NCBI GenBank assembly: GCA_028293825.1 | Contig: JAQGNY010000026.1 | Coordinates: 62,001 to 126,000, forward strand | DNA length: 64,000 bases | Direction of reading: 5' to 3' | Origin: Verrucomicrobiaceae bacterium | GTDB taxonomy: Bacteria > Pseudomonadota > Gammaproteobacteria > Pseudomonadales > CAMLJR01 | In this document: positions 46,448-55,492 of the stretch, in pieces | How positions within the stretch are numbered: the first letter of the stretch is position 1 | How the letters are laid out: each line of letters begins with the position of its first letter | Translations under genes and position numbers: made by a program | The notes under the pieces: generated by a model | The model's input: only the letters and a program-made list of their open reading frames with translations | What the model was told of the DNA's origin: nothing | Databases searched by the model: none

Positions 46448-46501
46448 ACGTGTGTTACCGTTCAGTAACATGAATCGAGGTTACTGACCGGTAACACACG
46501 T
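46448..46501. promoter_or_regulatory. Twin TetR-type operators in one long inverted repeat
   Basis: Two 22-base arms (46448-46469 and 46480-46501) are inverted copies, matching at 21 of 22 bases, with a 10-base spacer. Each arm also holds its own palindrome: GTTACCGTTCAGTAAC and GTTACTGACCGGTAAC, both fitting GTTAC-Y-G-NN-C-R-GTAAC. They lie 16 bases before the TetR start and about 160 bases before the adaptor start, so one regulator dimer or pair of dimers per site could control both directions. Confidence 0.8.
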
Positions 46502-46516
46502 GTCAAGAGAAGTTTT

Positions 46517-47134
46517 ATGATGAATAAGCCTGAAGCTACCGTATCCGGTAATAAGTCCTGCGAAGTCGGTAAGAGCAAAGTGCGTGATCGCATTTTCGAT
46601 ACCGCCTGCGAATTATTTTATGAGCACGGGATTCGCTGCGTCGGTGTCGATGCGATTGCGAATGCCGCCGGCACCAATAAGATGAGCTTCTATCGCAGCT
46701 TTCCATCCAAGGACGATTTGGTGCTTGAGTATTTGCGCGAGCATGAGCGCGCGCATTGGGAATGGTGGGACGCGACCATCGCGCCACATCACGGCGCACC
46801 GGAAAAACAAATCATGGCGCTGTTCGAAGGTCAGCTCGCCAAATCGCGTAAGAAAGACAAACACGGCTGCGCGTTCTTAAATGCGATGGTGGAAATTCGC
46901 GAGACCGAACACCCGGCGCGCGAAGTGGTGTACGCCTATAAAGCGGAAACGCGGCGGCGCTTTCGCAAGCTCGCGAAAGAAGCCGGTGCGCAAACGCCGG
47001 ATGTATTGGGCGATGCGCTGACATTAATTGCCAGCGGCAATGCGATGTCGAGTATTTCGTTTTCGTGTCAGGATGGTCCGGTTGTTAATTCGCCGAAGAT
47101 TGTTAAGAAATTGCTCGAAGCGTATCTGCAGTAA
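46517..47134 (+). CDS. TetR/AcrR-family regulator of the efflux operon
   Basis: A 205-residue repressor with a classic N-terminal helix-turn-helix (about residues 22-68): RDRIFDTACELFYEHGIRCV, then GVDAIANAAGTNKMSFYRSF. The C-terminal domain has an aromatic-rich stretch (HERAHWEWWDATIAPHHG) and HGCAFLNAMVEI, similar to TetR members that bind hydrophobic ligands. It is divergent from the RND operon and the twin operators lie just upstream of its start, so it most likely represses the pump and itself. A methionine doublet at the start (ATGATG) leaves a one-residue ambiguity. The inducer is unknown. Confidence 0.9.
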   Translation: MMNKPEATVSGNKSCEVGKSKVRDRIFDTACELFYEHGIRCVGVDAIANAAGTNKMSFYRSFPSKDDLVLEYLREHERAHWEWWDATIAPHHGAPEKQIMALFEGQLAKSRKKDKHGCAFLNAMVEIRETEHPAREVVYAYKAETRRRFRKLAKEAGAQTPDVLGDALTLIASGNAMSSISFSCQDGPVVNSPKIVKKLLEAYLQ

Positions 47135-47425
47135 TTTTTTAAAACGCTTTCTCATTGCCATCGAAGCTTTCCGTGTTATTGCTAGCCCGGCCAATGAAAA
47201 CTGTCGGGTTAGTAAAGATTTTCCCGCAGCTCATTTCTCGAAATCACGTCTCTTCCGGCCAGGCATTTTCCTTCCATTCAGTTCTCTTTCTTTACATGCG
47301 GCTAACTAACAAATTTCTGATTAACAGCGCCCCTTTTTAAAACGAACAAACATTACTGACTGCGCGGTTCTACTCCATACTTTTCAGCGCCTGATCGGCA
47401 CCTAAAAATTTGAGGAGTTATCACC
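47135..47425. other. Intergenic region before the chemoreceptor gene
   Basis: A 291-base gap with no credible gene on either strand. I looked for a FliA-type (TAAA-N15-GCCGATAA) promoter and found none that convinced me. The ribosome-binding site TTGAGGAG lies about 10 bases before the MCP start. Confidence 0.35.
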
Positions 47426-49003
47426 ATGCTTGGCTTTTCTCGTTTGCGCCTCGGCACAAAACTAGTGCTCGCTTTTTTTCTGTGCGCGGTGCTGACCTTA
47501 TTGGTCGGCGGTTGGAGTCTACTAAAAATCCAGGAAATAGGCGCGCGCAGTAAAGATGTATTCGATCAAAATCTATTGGCGATAACCAGCCTCAGCAAAG
47601 CCGACAGCAACGTAACCATTCACGCGCGTACTGTCGTGCGTGCACTGGCACAACAAAAAGATAAAGCCGCACAGGAAAAGAGTTTTGCCCGCATCGAAGG
47701 CTATTGGGCCGACGCGGAAAAATATTGGGCCGACTACATGCAAACAGTGCCCAGCAGCGATGAAGTGCAATTGCGCGACGACATGCTGATTAAAAAACAA
47801 AATTATTTAGACACCACCAAAGCGGCGCTTATGTTGCTGCAGGCCAATCGTAACGATGAGGCTTACGCATTAATTAACGGCAGCCTGCGCGATCAATCGA
47901 AAGCCGTCGAAGCGCTCTACGATAAATTAATGGATGTGAACACCCAACAAGCGCAGGCAGCCAATTTAGAAAATTCAAAAATCATTACGCATACGCGGCT
48001 GGTTATCACAATTGCCGTGGTTGCGGCTTTTGTCGTGGCGATGTTGTTGGGCATCTTCGTGTCGCGCGCTATAACACATCAGCTAGGCGGCGAACCCGAT
48101 TACGCCACCAGCGTGGTGAAGCGTGTCGCGGCCGGCGATCTGAATTTCGCGGTAATCGTGAAAAATAACGATAGCAAAAGTTTGTTGGCCGGCATGGGGC
48201 AAATGGTCGATAAATTGCGCGGCACAGTAGAACAAATTCGCGCATCGGCCGATGCGTTAGCTGCCGCGTCGGAGGAATTATCGTCGTCATCGCAAGCGCT
48301 CAGTCAAAGCGCGTCGGAGCAAGCCGCTGGCGTTGAAGAAACCAGCGCATCGGTCGAGCAAATCTCCGCTACCGTTGCACACAATGCCGATAACGCACGC
48401 GTAACGGAAGACATTGCCACTGCATCGGCGGTCGATGCGCGCGAAGGCGGCGATGCCGTTAAACAAACGTTGGCGGCAATGCGAAAAATTGCCGAGAAGA
48501 TTTCCATCATCGACGACATCGCCTATCAAACTAATTTGCTCGCTTTAAACGCCGCCATCGAAGCAGCGCGCGCCGGCGATCACGGCAAAGGTTTTGCGGT
48601 AGTCGCAGCGGAAGTGCGCAAGCTGGCCGAGCGCAGCCAAGTTGCATCGAAAGAAATTGGCGAGCTGGCCGGCAGCAGTGTGTCGGTGGCTGAGCGCGCC
48701 GGTGCGCTGTTGGAAAAACTATTGCCGTCGATCAGCAAGACATCGGATTTAATTCAGGAAATTTCTTCAGCATCCGGCGAGCAATCGAGCGGACTTGTGC
48801 AAATAACCAATGCACTGGAGCAATTATCGCAAACGACACAATCGACCGCGTCCGCAGCGGAGGAATTGGCTGCGACTTCGGAACAAATGAGTTCGCAAGC
48901 ATTAGAACTGCAGGGTGCGATCGATTATTTTCAAACTGATGCCAACGCACCGAGTGCGGACGAACTTTTGGAAGACACGCAAACGACGCAGAGCAACACT
49001 TAG
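47426..49003 (+). CDS. Methyl-accepting chemotaxis protein with four-helix-bundle sensor
   Basis: A 525-residue membrane chemoreceptor. The first membrane helix is [20 protein letters not shown] (residues ~13-32). A 4HB_MCP-like periplasmic domain (~35-190) follows, then the second helix [20 protein letters not shown] (~193-212). A HAMP region ([20 protein letters not shown], about 216-265) leads to the signalling domain. Its hairpin tip is [20 protein letters not shown] near residue 366, followed by [20 protein letters not shown]. It ends in a Gln/Thr-rich tail with no visible CheR-binding pentapeptide. The ligand is unknown. No other chemotaxis gene is nearby, so it is an orphan receptor. 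Confidence 0.93.
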   Translation: MLGFSRLRLGTKLVLAFFLCAVLTLLVGGWSLLKIQEIGARSKDVFDQNLLAITSLSKADSNVTIHARTVVRALAQQKDKAAQEKSFARIEGYWADAEKYWADYMQTVPSSDEVQLRDDMLIKKQNYLDTTKAALMLLQANRNDEAYALINGSLRDQSKAVEALYDKLMDVNTQQAQAANLENSKIITHTRLVITIAVVAAFVVAMLLGIFVSRAITHQLGGEPDYATSVVKRVAAGDLNFAVIVKNNDSKSLLAGMGQMVDKLRGTVEQIRASADALAAASEELSSSSQALSQSASEQAAGVEETSASVEQISATVAHNADNARVTEDIATASAVDAREGGDAVKQTLAAMRKIAEKISIIDDIAYQTNLLALNAAIEAARAGDHGKGFAVVAAEVRKLAERSQVASKEIGELAGSSVSVAERAGALLEKLLPSISKTSDLIQEISSASGEQSSGLVQITNALEQLSQTTQSTASAAEELAATSEQMSSQALELQGAIDYFQTDANAPSADELLEDTQTTQSNT

Positions 49004-49043
49004 CGCTACGCCGTTTGAAATTGCGGATGTTAATTAATGCGGA

Positions 49044-49733
49044 TCAATTTTTTTCACTGCCGATAAAACGATAAAGCACCGCACCGATCAATGCGCCGAT
49101 AATTGGTGCCACCCAGAACAACCATAATTGCTCGAGCGCCCAACCACCGGCGAATATCGCAACACCGGTACTGCGCGCTGGATTTACCGAGGTATTCGTC
49201 ACCGGAATACTGATCAGGTGAATCAATGTCAACGCGAGGCCAATCGGAATCGGCGCAAAGCCGGCCGGGGCGCGTTTATCGGTGGCGCCTAAAATGACGA
49301 TTAAAAAGAATGCCGTCATCACGATCTCGCACACCAATGCGGCCAGCAGCGAATAGCCGCCGGGCGAATGCGCGCCATAACCGTTCGAGGCAAAACCTTT
49401 AGTGACATCAAAGCCGGCTGCGCCGCTCGCAATCACATACAACACGCCGCCGGCCGCGATAGCACCGATCACTTGCGCAGCGATGTACGGCAATAATTGT
49501 GTCGCCGGAAAACGTCCGCCGGCCCACAACCCAATCGACACCGCTGGATTCAGATGGCAACCGGAAATATGGCCGATGGCATAAGCCATTGTCAGCACGG
49601 TTAAACCGAACGCGAGCGCGACACCGTGAAAGCCAATTCCCAATGCCGGAAAACCCGCAGCCAATACCGCGCTACCGCATCCGCCAATGACCAGCCAAAA
49701 TGTACCGAGAAATTCCGCACTGTAATTTTTCAT
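49044..49733 (-). CDS. aqpZ: Aquaporin Z
   Basis: A 229-residue water channel of the inner membrane. The start is ATG 49733 ([18 protein letters not shown]), matching AqpZ; an upstream frame start adds 18 residues. Both NPA loops are intact: [20 protein letters not shown] near residue 60 and [19 protein letters not shown] near residue 186. The first NPA loop is followed by the half-helix typical of AqpZ. Six membrane helices are predictable. It faces away from the next gene, across a 362-base divergent gap. Confidence 0.95.
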   Translation of the reverse strand: MKNYSAEFLGTFWLVIGGCGSAVLAAGFPALGIGFHGVALAFGLTVLTMAYAIGHISGCHLNPAVSIGLWAGGRFPATQLLPYIAAQVIGAIAAGGVLYVIASGAAGFDVTKGFASNGYGAHSPGGYSLLAALVCEIVMTAFFLIVILGATDKRAPAGFAPIPIGLALTLIHLISIPVTNTSVNPARSTGVAIFAGGWALEQLWLFWVAPIIGALIGAVLYRFIGSEKN

Positions 49734-50095
49734 TTTTTTGTCCCTGTGAAATTGAGCCTGTGATATGAAAGTTGTGAAAGAGGCCATGAAATGAAGGTTG
49801 TTAATTGACGCGTATATCGTGAAACTCTCGTATCGCTGCTAGTACTTGCCGTTACTCCGTTAACAATCACTGAGATTCCTCAACATAATCGCTGGACCGC
49901 TCCTGCAGCAATTGCGGTAAAAGCTAGCGTAAATTATCAGATTGGCGAATCGTCCGCGACCGCGTTGAGCGCGCAATAATTTATAACAAAGTGCCTGCGT
50001 GAGGCCCAGCTGCTGGCTGGCAAACACTATTCATATTGAGTTCATGCGCTAACTCATTAAATCGCAACCGTGTTACAAAACTTCGGAGTCAACCC
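49734..50095. other. Divergent intergenic region, aqpZ to secreted protein gene
   Basis: This 362-base stretch separates two divergent starts. I see no gene, repeat or clear hairpin. A GGAG at about 50085-50088 is the ribosome-binding site of the next gene. Promoters must lie here, but no box stands out. Confidence 0.35.
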
Positions 50096-51049
50096 GTGCG
50101 AATTATCCGCTCCAGCATTATTGCCGCCTGCCTGTTAGTCGGCATCGCGAATCCCGCGCATGCGCGCGTCAATGTCGATATCAATTTATCGCTGTTTCCC
50201 GATTTGGTCGCCGTGCCCGGTTATCCGGTTTATTACGCGCCGCAGGTCGATAGAAATTACTTCTTCTACGATGGCCGCTACTGGGTTTACGAAGACGACG
50301 ATTGGTATGCGAGCGACTGGTACAACGGCCCGTGGGAATTTGTCGATCGCGAATATGTGCCGCTGTATGTATTGCGCGTGCCGGTGCGTTACTACCGACG
50401 CCCGCCGATTTATTTTCGCGGCTGGCGTGGCGATGCACCGCCGCAGTGGGGGCGGCATTGGGGCAATGACTGGGAGCGCAATCATCGCGGCTGGGATCAT
50501 TGGGATCACTATCGCGCACCGGCGCGCGCACCGTTGCCGATTTATCAACGCAATTATTCCGGCGACCGCTATCCGCAGCGCGATCAGCAACACGAAATTC
50601 GCGACCGCGATTACCGCTACCAGCCGCGCCATCCCGATCCGCGTGAACGCTCGCAACATTCTCCGTCCAACGATCATCGCGATCAGTCCAATGACCATCG
50701 AGATTTTCAACAACAGCGCGGCCCGCAAAATGACAATCGCCGCGAGCCGGCGCGAACCGATAGTCGCGACGCGCAACACCGTGAGGGCGATAACAACCCC
50801 CGCGTAAATCACGAGCGCGTGCCGCATCCGCAAAATCAGCCGGCTAACGTCCAGCAACCGTCCCCCCAACCGGACAGAGGCCAAAATGGGAGAGGAGACC
50901 AACCGGGACGCGAGCAACAAGATCGCACCCCGCGCGAAAATAACTGGCAACGCAATGCGAGCCCCGAACATCAGAATCGCGAGCAAGGTGGCAATGAGGG
51001 TCGCGGTAATGATCGCGGTCCCGATGGCGGGCCGGGGCGCGATCGGTAG
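50096..51049 (+). CDS. Secreted protein with aromatic N-terminal and highly charged C-terminal region
   Basis: A 317-residue exported protein of unknown function. The GTG at 50096 (VRIIRSSIIAACLL) is preferred because CGGAG lies 7 bases upstream; an ATG at 50036 lacks one. A signal peptide (IIAACLLVGIANPAHA) is followed by a Tyr/Trp-rich domain (about residues 45-150) with repeated motifs such as GYPVYYAPQVDRNYFFYDGR and DWYNGPWEFVDREYVP. After residue ~155 the protein turns into a low-complexity tail rich in Arg, Asp, His, Gln and Asn (RDQQHEIRDRDYRYQ). The tail looks disordered. I recall similar YXWGXW/RcnB-like periplasmic proteins but do not assign a family. Confidence 0.7.
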   Translation: MRIIRSSIIAACLLVGIANPAHARVNVDINLSLFPDLVAVPGYPVYYAPQVDRNYFFYDGRYWVYEDDDWYASDWYNGPWEFVDREYVPLYVLRVPVRYYRRPPIYFRGWRGDAPPQWGRHWGNDWERNHRGWDHWDHYRAPARAPLPIYQRNYSGDRYPQRDQQHEIRDRDYRYQPRHPDPRERSQHSPSNDHRDQSNDHRDFQQQRGPQNDNRREPARTDSRDAQHREGDNNPRVNHERVPHPQNQPANVQQPSPQPDRGQNGRGDQPGREQQDRTPRENNWQRNASPEHQNREQGGNEGRGNDRGPDGGPGRDR

Positions 51050-51108
51050 TTTTCTTACATTGTCGCTGCCGGAAATTATTCGGAGCTTATGAAAAAAGGA
51101 ACAAGTCT

Positions 51109-51894
51109 ATGCATCTACCGTTATTTATTCTCGATTCAAAGCGCTTGGCTGCTCGTGTAGCAATGCTTGCCATTGGCATGAGCGCAGCGGCCGCGATGCC
51201 AGTGCACGCCGACGCCATCGGCGTACGCGCCGGCTTCTACGGTTGGAATCCAGATTTCGATGGGCACGTAAAATCGGGGGGCGATCGCGTCGACCTGCAT
51301 AACGATCTTGGCATCGACGATGACAACGCCACTGTTTTTTACGTCGCCATCGAGCATCCATTGCCGTTGCTGCCCAATGTTTTGCTGCAACATACCCAGC
51401 TCGACACCGACGCCACGCATCAACTGTCGCGTACATTCACGTTCGATGATACGACATACACGGCGGCCGATACGGTCAAAACCAATCTCGATCTCAGCCA
51501 TACCGATGCCACGCTTTATTACGAGCTACTCGATAATTGGGTTGAGCTTGATCTGGGTTTAACGATTCGCCATTTCGACAAAGGCGTGAAAATCACCGCG
51601 CTCAATGCCGCTAAAAGTTCGACGCTCGATATCGATTCCACCATTCCGATGTTGTACGCATCGGCGCGTTTTAATTTGCCGCTGACCGGGCTTTATGTGG
51701 GCGTCGATGGCAATGGCATCGGCTACAGCGGCAACACTTTGTTCGACTATCGGGCGATGGTCGGTTACGAAACCAAGATTGGCTTGGGCGCCGAACTGGG
51801 CGTGCGTAATTTCGATCTGAAATACAAGGACGGCGACGACAAAGCCAACGTTAAAGTGGATGGCATGTACGCCGAGCTTTTCTATCATTTTTAA
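51109..51894 (+). CDS. TIGR04219-type outer-membrane beta-barrel protein
   Basis: A 261-residue outer-membrane protein. The signal peptide is AMLAIGMSAAAAMPVHA (cleavage near residue 35). The mature part begins DAIGVRAGFYGWNPDFDG and alternates beta-strand-like stretches (VFYVAIEHPLPLLPNVLLQH, ATLYYELLDNWVELDLGLTI, MLYASARFNLPLTGLYVGVD). It ends with aromatic VDGMYAELFYHF, the C-terminal Phe that BamA recognises. The strand count suggests about ten to twelve strands. No function is known to me. A strong bidirectional terminator (51932-51963) follows. It lies 59 bases after the secreted-protein gene and may share its transcript. Confidence 0.82.
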   Translation: MHLPLFILDSKRLAARVAMLAIGMSAAAAMPVHADAIGVRAGFYGWNPDFDGHVKSGGDRVDLHNDLGIDDDNATVFYVAIEHPLPLLPNVLLQHTQLDTDATHQLSRTFTFDDTTYTAADTVKTNLDLSHTDATLYYELLDNWVELDLGLTIRHFDKGVKITALNAAKSSTLDIDSTIPMLYASARFNLPLTGLYVGVDGNGIGYSGNTLFDYRAMVGYETKIGLGAELGVRNFDLKYKDGDDKANVKVDGMYAELFYHF

Positions 51895-51931
51895 AAACGT
51901 CTGCCATTTTAAAAGCGGTTTTTAATTCATA

Positions 51932-51963
51932 AAAAAGGCGACGCATTAATGCGTCGCCTTTTT
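51932..51963. terminator. Bidirectional intrinsic terminator
   Basis: A perfect palindrome with arms AAAAAGGCGACGCATT and AATGCGTCGCCTTTTT is flanked by A-rich and T-rich runs on both sides. It separates the outer-membrane protein gene (+) from the convergent hydrolase gene (-) and can end both transcripts. Confidence 0.92.
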
Positions 51964-52016
51964 ATTTTTTCGCGTTTACTAAAACGCGCCGATTTATTGG
52001 CCGAAATCAAAATCCA

Positions 52017-53072
52017 TTAAAGATACGCACGCTGCGCCGCCACACCTTCGCCCCACGAATGAATACGCTGCCAAAACAATTGCCGGGTGTGCGCGAAGTT
52101 ATGCATATGCGCCATGCGCGGACACACGAACAGCGTGAAATCGATCGCGCTCTTGAACGCTAACGATTCCATCCACGGATTCGGCACCACATCGCGCTCG
52201 CCCATCGCCGCCAATACCGGCACTGTAATCGCGGCCGCTTCGATCGCCACCGTGCCCGGCGCGATCATCAAAATACCGCACGGCGGCGTGGTTGCCGAAC
52301 GCCAAGCCGGCAGTGGTGCATCGCTGCCCGCACTTGCGGCCATATCGAGCGCCACCATAGCGGCCGGCTCATCGTCGTAGTGAAAAGCCCAGCCGAACGG
52401 ATGTTCGCCGGTTTGCGCCGCGCTCTCAATCGCATCTTTATCGCCCAACACCGGCCCGGCTGCCGCCGCAATCGCGGCCGCGTTGAGCGGCACTGCGCTG
52501 GCGAGATCGCTGCCGCGCGCAATCCACGGCCACACGGTTTTGGGGGTGCCGGGTTTGCTCGGCACGATGGTGTGAATGCCGCTGTAGCCGAGTGTGGCGA
52601 TGCCATCGAACGTCGCGTGCTGACCCTGCAATACGATGGTGAAACAGCCGCCCATCGATTGACCGATGCCGAGCTTGGTCGCGCCTTTCACCGCCGGATA
52701 ACCCTCAAGCAGGGTGCCCGCTTCCAGCTTGCGGACGATGGTATCGACCGTTTCTTTATTGCCGCGCGCCACGTTGTCGTAATTGAGTGCGTTGCCTTCG
52801 GGGATGGTCGAATCGCCAAAACCCAAATGATCGCAGGCGACAAAAATCCAACCGCGCTCGACATGCCAGCCGGCCTCGCCACCGCCGCTGCTATCCGGCA
52901 TATCGAACGAATAATAACGGCGCGAGTAACCGCCGCCAGGAAACGCGAAACACACCACTGGCGACGCTGCCAATTGATCGGGCTCCGGCAAAAATACCGT
53001 GGCCGCCGTGTGTGCGGAAATCCCCAAAGCGGCGGCGGCTGTGACATCAATTCGCAAATCGACTTCGCGCAT
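52017..53072 (-). CDS. Alpha/beta-fold hydrolase
   Basis: A 351-residue hydrolase. The oxyanion segment is VVCFAFPGGGYSRRYY (about residue 38), with GWIFVACDHLGFGDS further on. The nucleophile elbow is LGIGQSMGGCFTIV with Ser in GQSMGG near residue 139. A catalytic acid may be in MGERDVVPNP near residue 291, and the His in CPRMAHMHNFA near residue 320. No signal peptide is visible. The substrate is unknown; the sequence resembles uncharacterised actinobacterial and proteobacterial hydrolases. It is isolated, with the convergent terminator on one side. Confidence 0.78.
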   Translation of the reverse strand: MREVDLRIDVTAAAALGISAHTAATVFLPEPDQLAASPVVCFAFPGGGYSRRYYSFDMPDSSGGGEAGWHVERGWIFVACDHLGFGDSTIPEGNALNYDNVARGNKETVDTIVRKLEAGTLLEGYPAVKGATKLGIGQSMGGCFTIVLQGQHATFDGIATLGYSGIHTIVPSKPGTPKTVWPWIARGSDLASAVPLNAAAIAAAAGPVLGDKDAIESAAQTGEHPFGWAFHYDDEPAAMVALDMAASAGSDAPLPAWRSATTPPCGILMIAPGTVAIEAAAITVPVLAAMGERDVVPNPWMESLAFKSAIDFTLFVCPRMAHMHNFAHTRQLFWQRIHSWGEGVAAQRAYL

Positions 53073-53222
53073 CGTTAACTCCTCTCGAAATAGTTTTCGG
53101 CAAATAATTATTGTCCGCGGACAGTAGCCGATATGCCGATAAAAGAGAACGACGCGCAGTCAAACGACAGGCGCGAGTTATTGGGAATTTAAGAATGTAT
53201 TGAAGAAAAACCAGGTAACAAA

Positions 53223-53624
53223 TTATTGAACGGGCCGCTCCGCATACTGCGGTAACTCATCGTTGATATCGTCCCATTCGGCTTTGGAGCCGACGAAAAT
53301 ATGCACGGCCGGTTTGCCAGCGATCGTCGAATCGAGCGTACCGATCCGCACGCGAATAATGTCCGGCGTAGCGGGGCGCCGACTCAGCAACGGCGAACCG
53401 CATTGTCGACAAAAAACCCGGATCACCCCTGGCATCGATTCGAATTCGGCGAGCGTTGTTTGATCACCGACGAAACGAAAATTCGCCGTCTCGACAATCG
53501 CATTAGTGGCGAAAGCCGAACCGCTGGCCTTGCGACATTTCGTACAATGGCATTTTATGATCTGACCTAATTCGCCATCGATTTCATAACGAATAGAACC
53601 GCACAAACAACTGCCGTTAAGCAT
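53223..53624 (-). CDS. GFA-family zinc-binding protein
   Basis: A 133-residue protein of the glutathione-dependent formaldehyde-activating (GFA/CENP-V) family. The zinc cysteines are all visible: GSCLCGSIRYEI (residues ~5-7), IKCHCTKCRKASGSAF (~24-29), and VFCRQCGSPL (~91-94). The family name comes from Gfa of Paracoccus, but most members have no proven reaction, so I assign only the fold. No partner gene is obvious nearby. Confidence 0.9.
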   Translation of the reverse strand: MLNGSCLCGSIRYEIDGELGQIIKCHCTKCRKASGSAFATNAIVETANFRFVGDQTTLAEFESMPGVIRVFCRQCGSPLLSRRPATPDIIRVRIGTLDSTIAGKPAVHIFVGSKAEWDDINDELPQYAERPVQ

Positions 53625-53774
53625 TTCGCCACCTCGCTTCGTTCTATTTATTTACCTAATTGATTTATCTAATCAGCTATCTGTGTTTAAGACGCCACAA
53701 GTTTTACTGAATACACTTTCAACTTTTCGTTAAAAATAATTCAAACGCGTGCCGTTTTAAAATTTACTGCACGC

Positions 53775-54257
53775 TCAAATCCTTGCTACCAATGCAACCA
53801 GTTGATCGGTAGCTTTACCCCAGCCGTCGTGAAAACCCATTTTCTCATGCGCCTCGCGATCGGCCACGGTCCAATGCCGCACACGTGCAGTGTATTTAGT
53901 TTTGTCGCAGATATCTTCGAAGGTAAGAATTCCCGTCATAAACGGCTTTTCAGAAGGCTCCCATGCATTAACAAACGCATCGGTAAAAACCAGTTTTTCG
54001 TTTTCGATGACTTCGAGATAAACACCACGATTTGGAAACTCTTCGCCATCCGGCCCACGCATCAATATAAAACTGGAACCGCCGACCCGCACATCGGTTT
54101 CGACAACTGGCGTCGTCCACGGCCGCGGCGTAAACCATTGTTTGATTAATTCGGGATCGGTCCAGGCGCGAAATAATTTTTCGCGCGGCGCATCAATAAT
54201 GCGCTCCAATACCAAGTCGCGCTCGGAAGCAGAATCTGTTTGCGCTGGCGTCGTCAT
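53775..54257 (-). CDS. SRPBCC/AHSA1-domain protein
   Basis: A 160-residue START-like protein of the AHSA1 (activator of Hsp90 ATPase homologue) group. The start is ATG 54257 after ACAGGAGAAAATT. The family features are present: LVLERIIDAPREKLFRAWTD (about residues 15-34), KQWFTPRPWTTPVVETDVR, GVYLEVIENEKLVFTDAF, and a C-terminal helix HDGWGKATDQLVALVA. Such proteins bind hydrophobic ligands; the bacterial ones seldom act on Hsp90 as far as known. Ligand and role are open. Confidence 0.88.
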   Translation of the reverse strand: MTTPAQTDSASERDLVLERIIDAPREKLFRAWTDPELIKQWFTPRPWTTPVVETDVRVGGSSFILMRGPDGEEFPNRGVYLEVIENEKLVFTDAFVNAWEPSEKPFMTGILTFEDICDKTKYTARVRHWTVADREAHEKMGFHDGWGKATDQLVALVARI

Positions 54258-54414
54258 AATTTTCTCCTGTCGTTCGATGATTGCATTCAACGGTGTTGAA
54301 ATTGCGTAGGCAACCATTAGTCGTTCGGGACTCGGGCCGATCGACAAGCGAATTGAAAATTCTAATTATTAGTTTTTTTCTGTTTTTCCGTTTTGCTACG
54401 GATCGTATTTTTTG

Positions 54415-55353
54415 TTACTGACTGTACTGGGCACAATTTCTGCCGTTTTGTTTGGCCTTGTAAAGCAAGCGATCGACTTCTTCGACAAAGGCAATCGGTT
54501 CGATATTGTTAGATGGAATGATCGTGCCGACACCGAGGCTTATCGTCAGCATCTCGCTAACGGCCGAACTATTGTGCGGAATTTGCTGCTTGTAAATCAA
54601 CGTACGGCAGCGCTCGGCTACCGTTAGCGCTGCGTTGGCATCCGTTTCCGGCAGAACTAAAACAAACTCTTCGCCGCCGAAACGTGCGAAGAAATCTTTC
54701 GAGCGCGTTGCTGCCGAGGTCAACGTCTGCGCAACGCGTTTTAAACAGTCGTCGCCTTTAATGTGCCCGTACTGATCGTTGTACTGTTTAAAAAAATCGA
54801 TATCCAAAATAATTAACGACAGCGGCTGCCGGTTGCGGCGCGCATTTTCCCATTCGATATCGAGAATGGAATCGAACATGCGGCGATTGGCCACGCCGGT
54901 CAAACCGTCCTTGAACGACAGCTCTTCCAATTCTTTTTGCAAACTCAGCAATTTTTCTTCGGTTTTTTTGCGTTCGCTGATATCGAACATAAACCCGATC
55001 AGCGCTTCGACTTCATCGCCCTTGCGCACCACGTGCACAACGTCGCGTATCCACACATAGCCGCCGTCCTTGGTGAGCGCGCGGTAATCCGCTTCATGGT
55101 CGATGCCGGCCAGCGACTGCGCGACGCAAAAATCGAACACCGCCTCGCGATCGTCGGGGTGCATGCGTGTGACCCAATCTTGCACACCTTCCCAGCTCGT
55201 CGGCGACCAGCCCAGCAGACTTTCGATTTGCGGGCCGATATAAGTGAAGCGCTTGCTGGCCCAATCGATTTTCCAGGGGATCGCTTTAGTGGATTCCAAC
55301 AATGTTTTGTAAACGGCGTAATCGGTTTCTACAGCACTGGTTTCATCGGTCAT
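54415..55353 (-). CDS. PAS-GGDEF diguanylate cyclase
   Basis: A 312-residue cytosolic signalling enzyme. A PAS domain (about residues 15-130: IDWASKRFTYIGPQIESLLG, ...YRALTKDGGYVWIRDVVHVV) senses an unknown cue. A short coiled linker (ERKKTEEKLLSLQKELEELS) leads to the GGDEF domain (about 150-310). The catalytic motif is intact as RFGGEEFVLVLPE. The inhibitory I-site RxxD is RSKD five residues before GGEEF, so the enzyme should be active and product-inhibited. With the PilZ and EAL-HDOD genes at 19.7-22.0 kb it adds to the c-di-GMP repertoire. Confidence 0.92.
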   Translation of the reverse strand: MTDETSAVETDYAVYKTLLESTKAIPWKIDWASKRFTYIGPQIESLLGWSPTSWEGVQDWVTRMHPDDREAVFDFCVAQSLAGIDHEADYRALTKDGGYVWIRDVVHVVRKGDEVEALIGFMFDISERKKTEEKLLSLQKELEELSFKDGLTGVANRRMFDSILDIEWENARRNRQPLSLIILDIDFFKQYNDQYGHIKGDDCLKRVAQTLTSAATRSKDFFARFGGEEFVLVLPETDANAALTVAERCRTLIYKQQIPHNSSAVSEMLTISLGVGTIIPSNNIEPIAFVEEVDRLLYKAKQNGRNCAQYSQ

Positions 55354-55492
55354 GGTCGTTTTTGATTCATTGTATTTTTAGAGCGGTGCGACGAGTCGCG
55401 CAACGGTGGAGGTACAGGCGAAGAATATGCGAAGTGCATGCCGCCGACCACCACCGTGCGTCCGATTAATACAACGCTTAAACAACCGGCGG

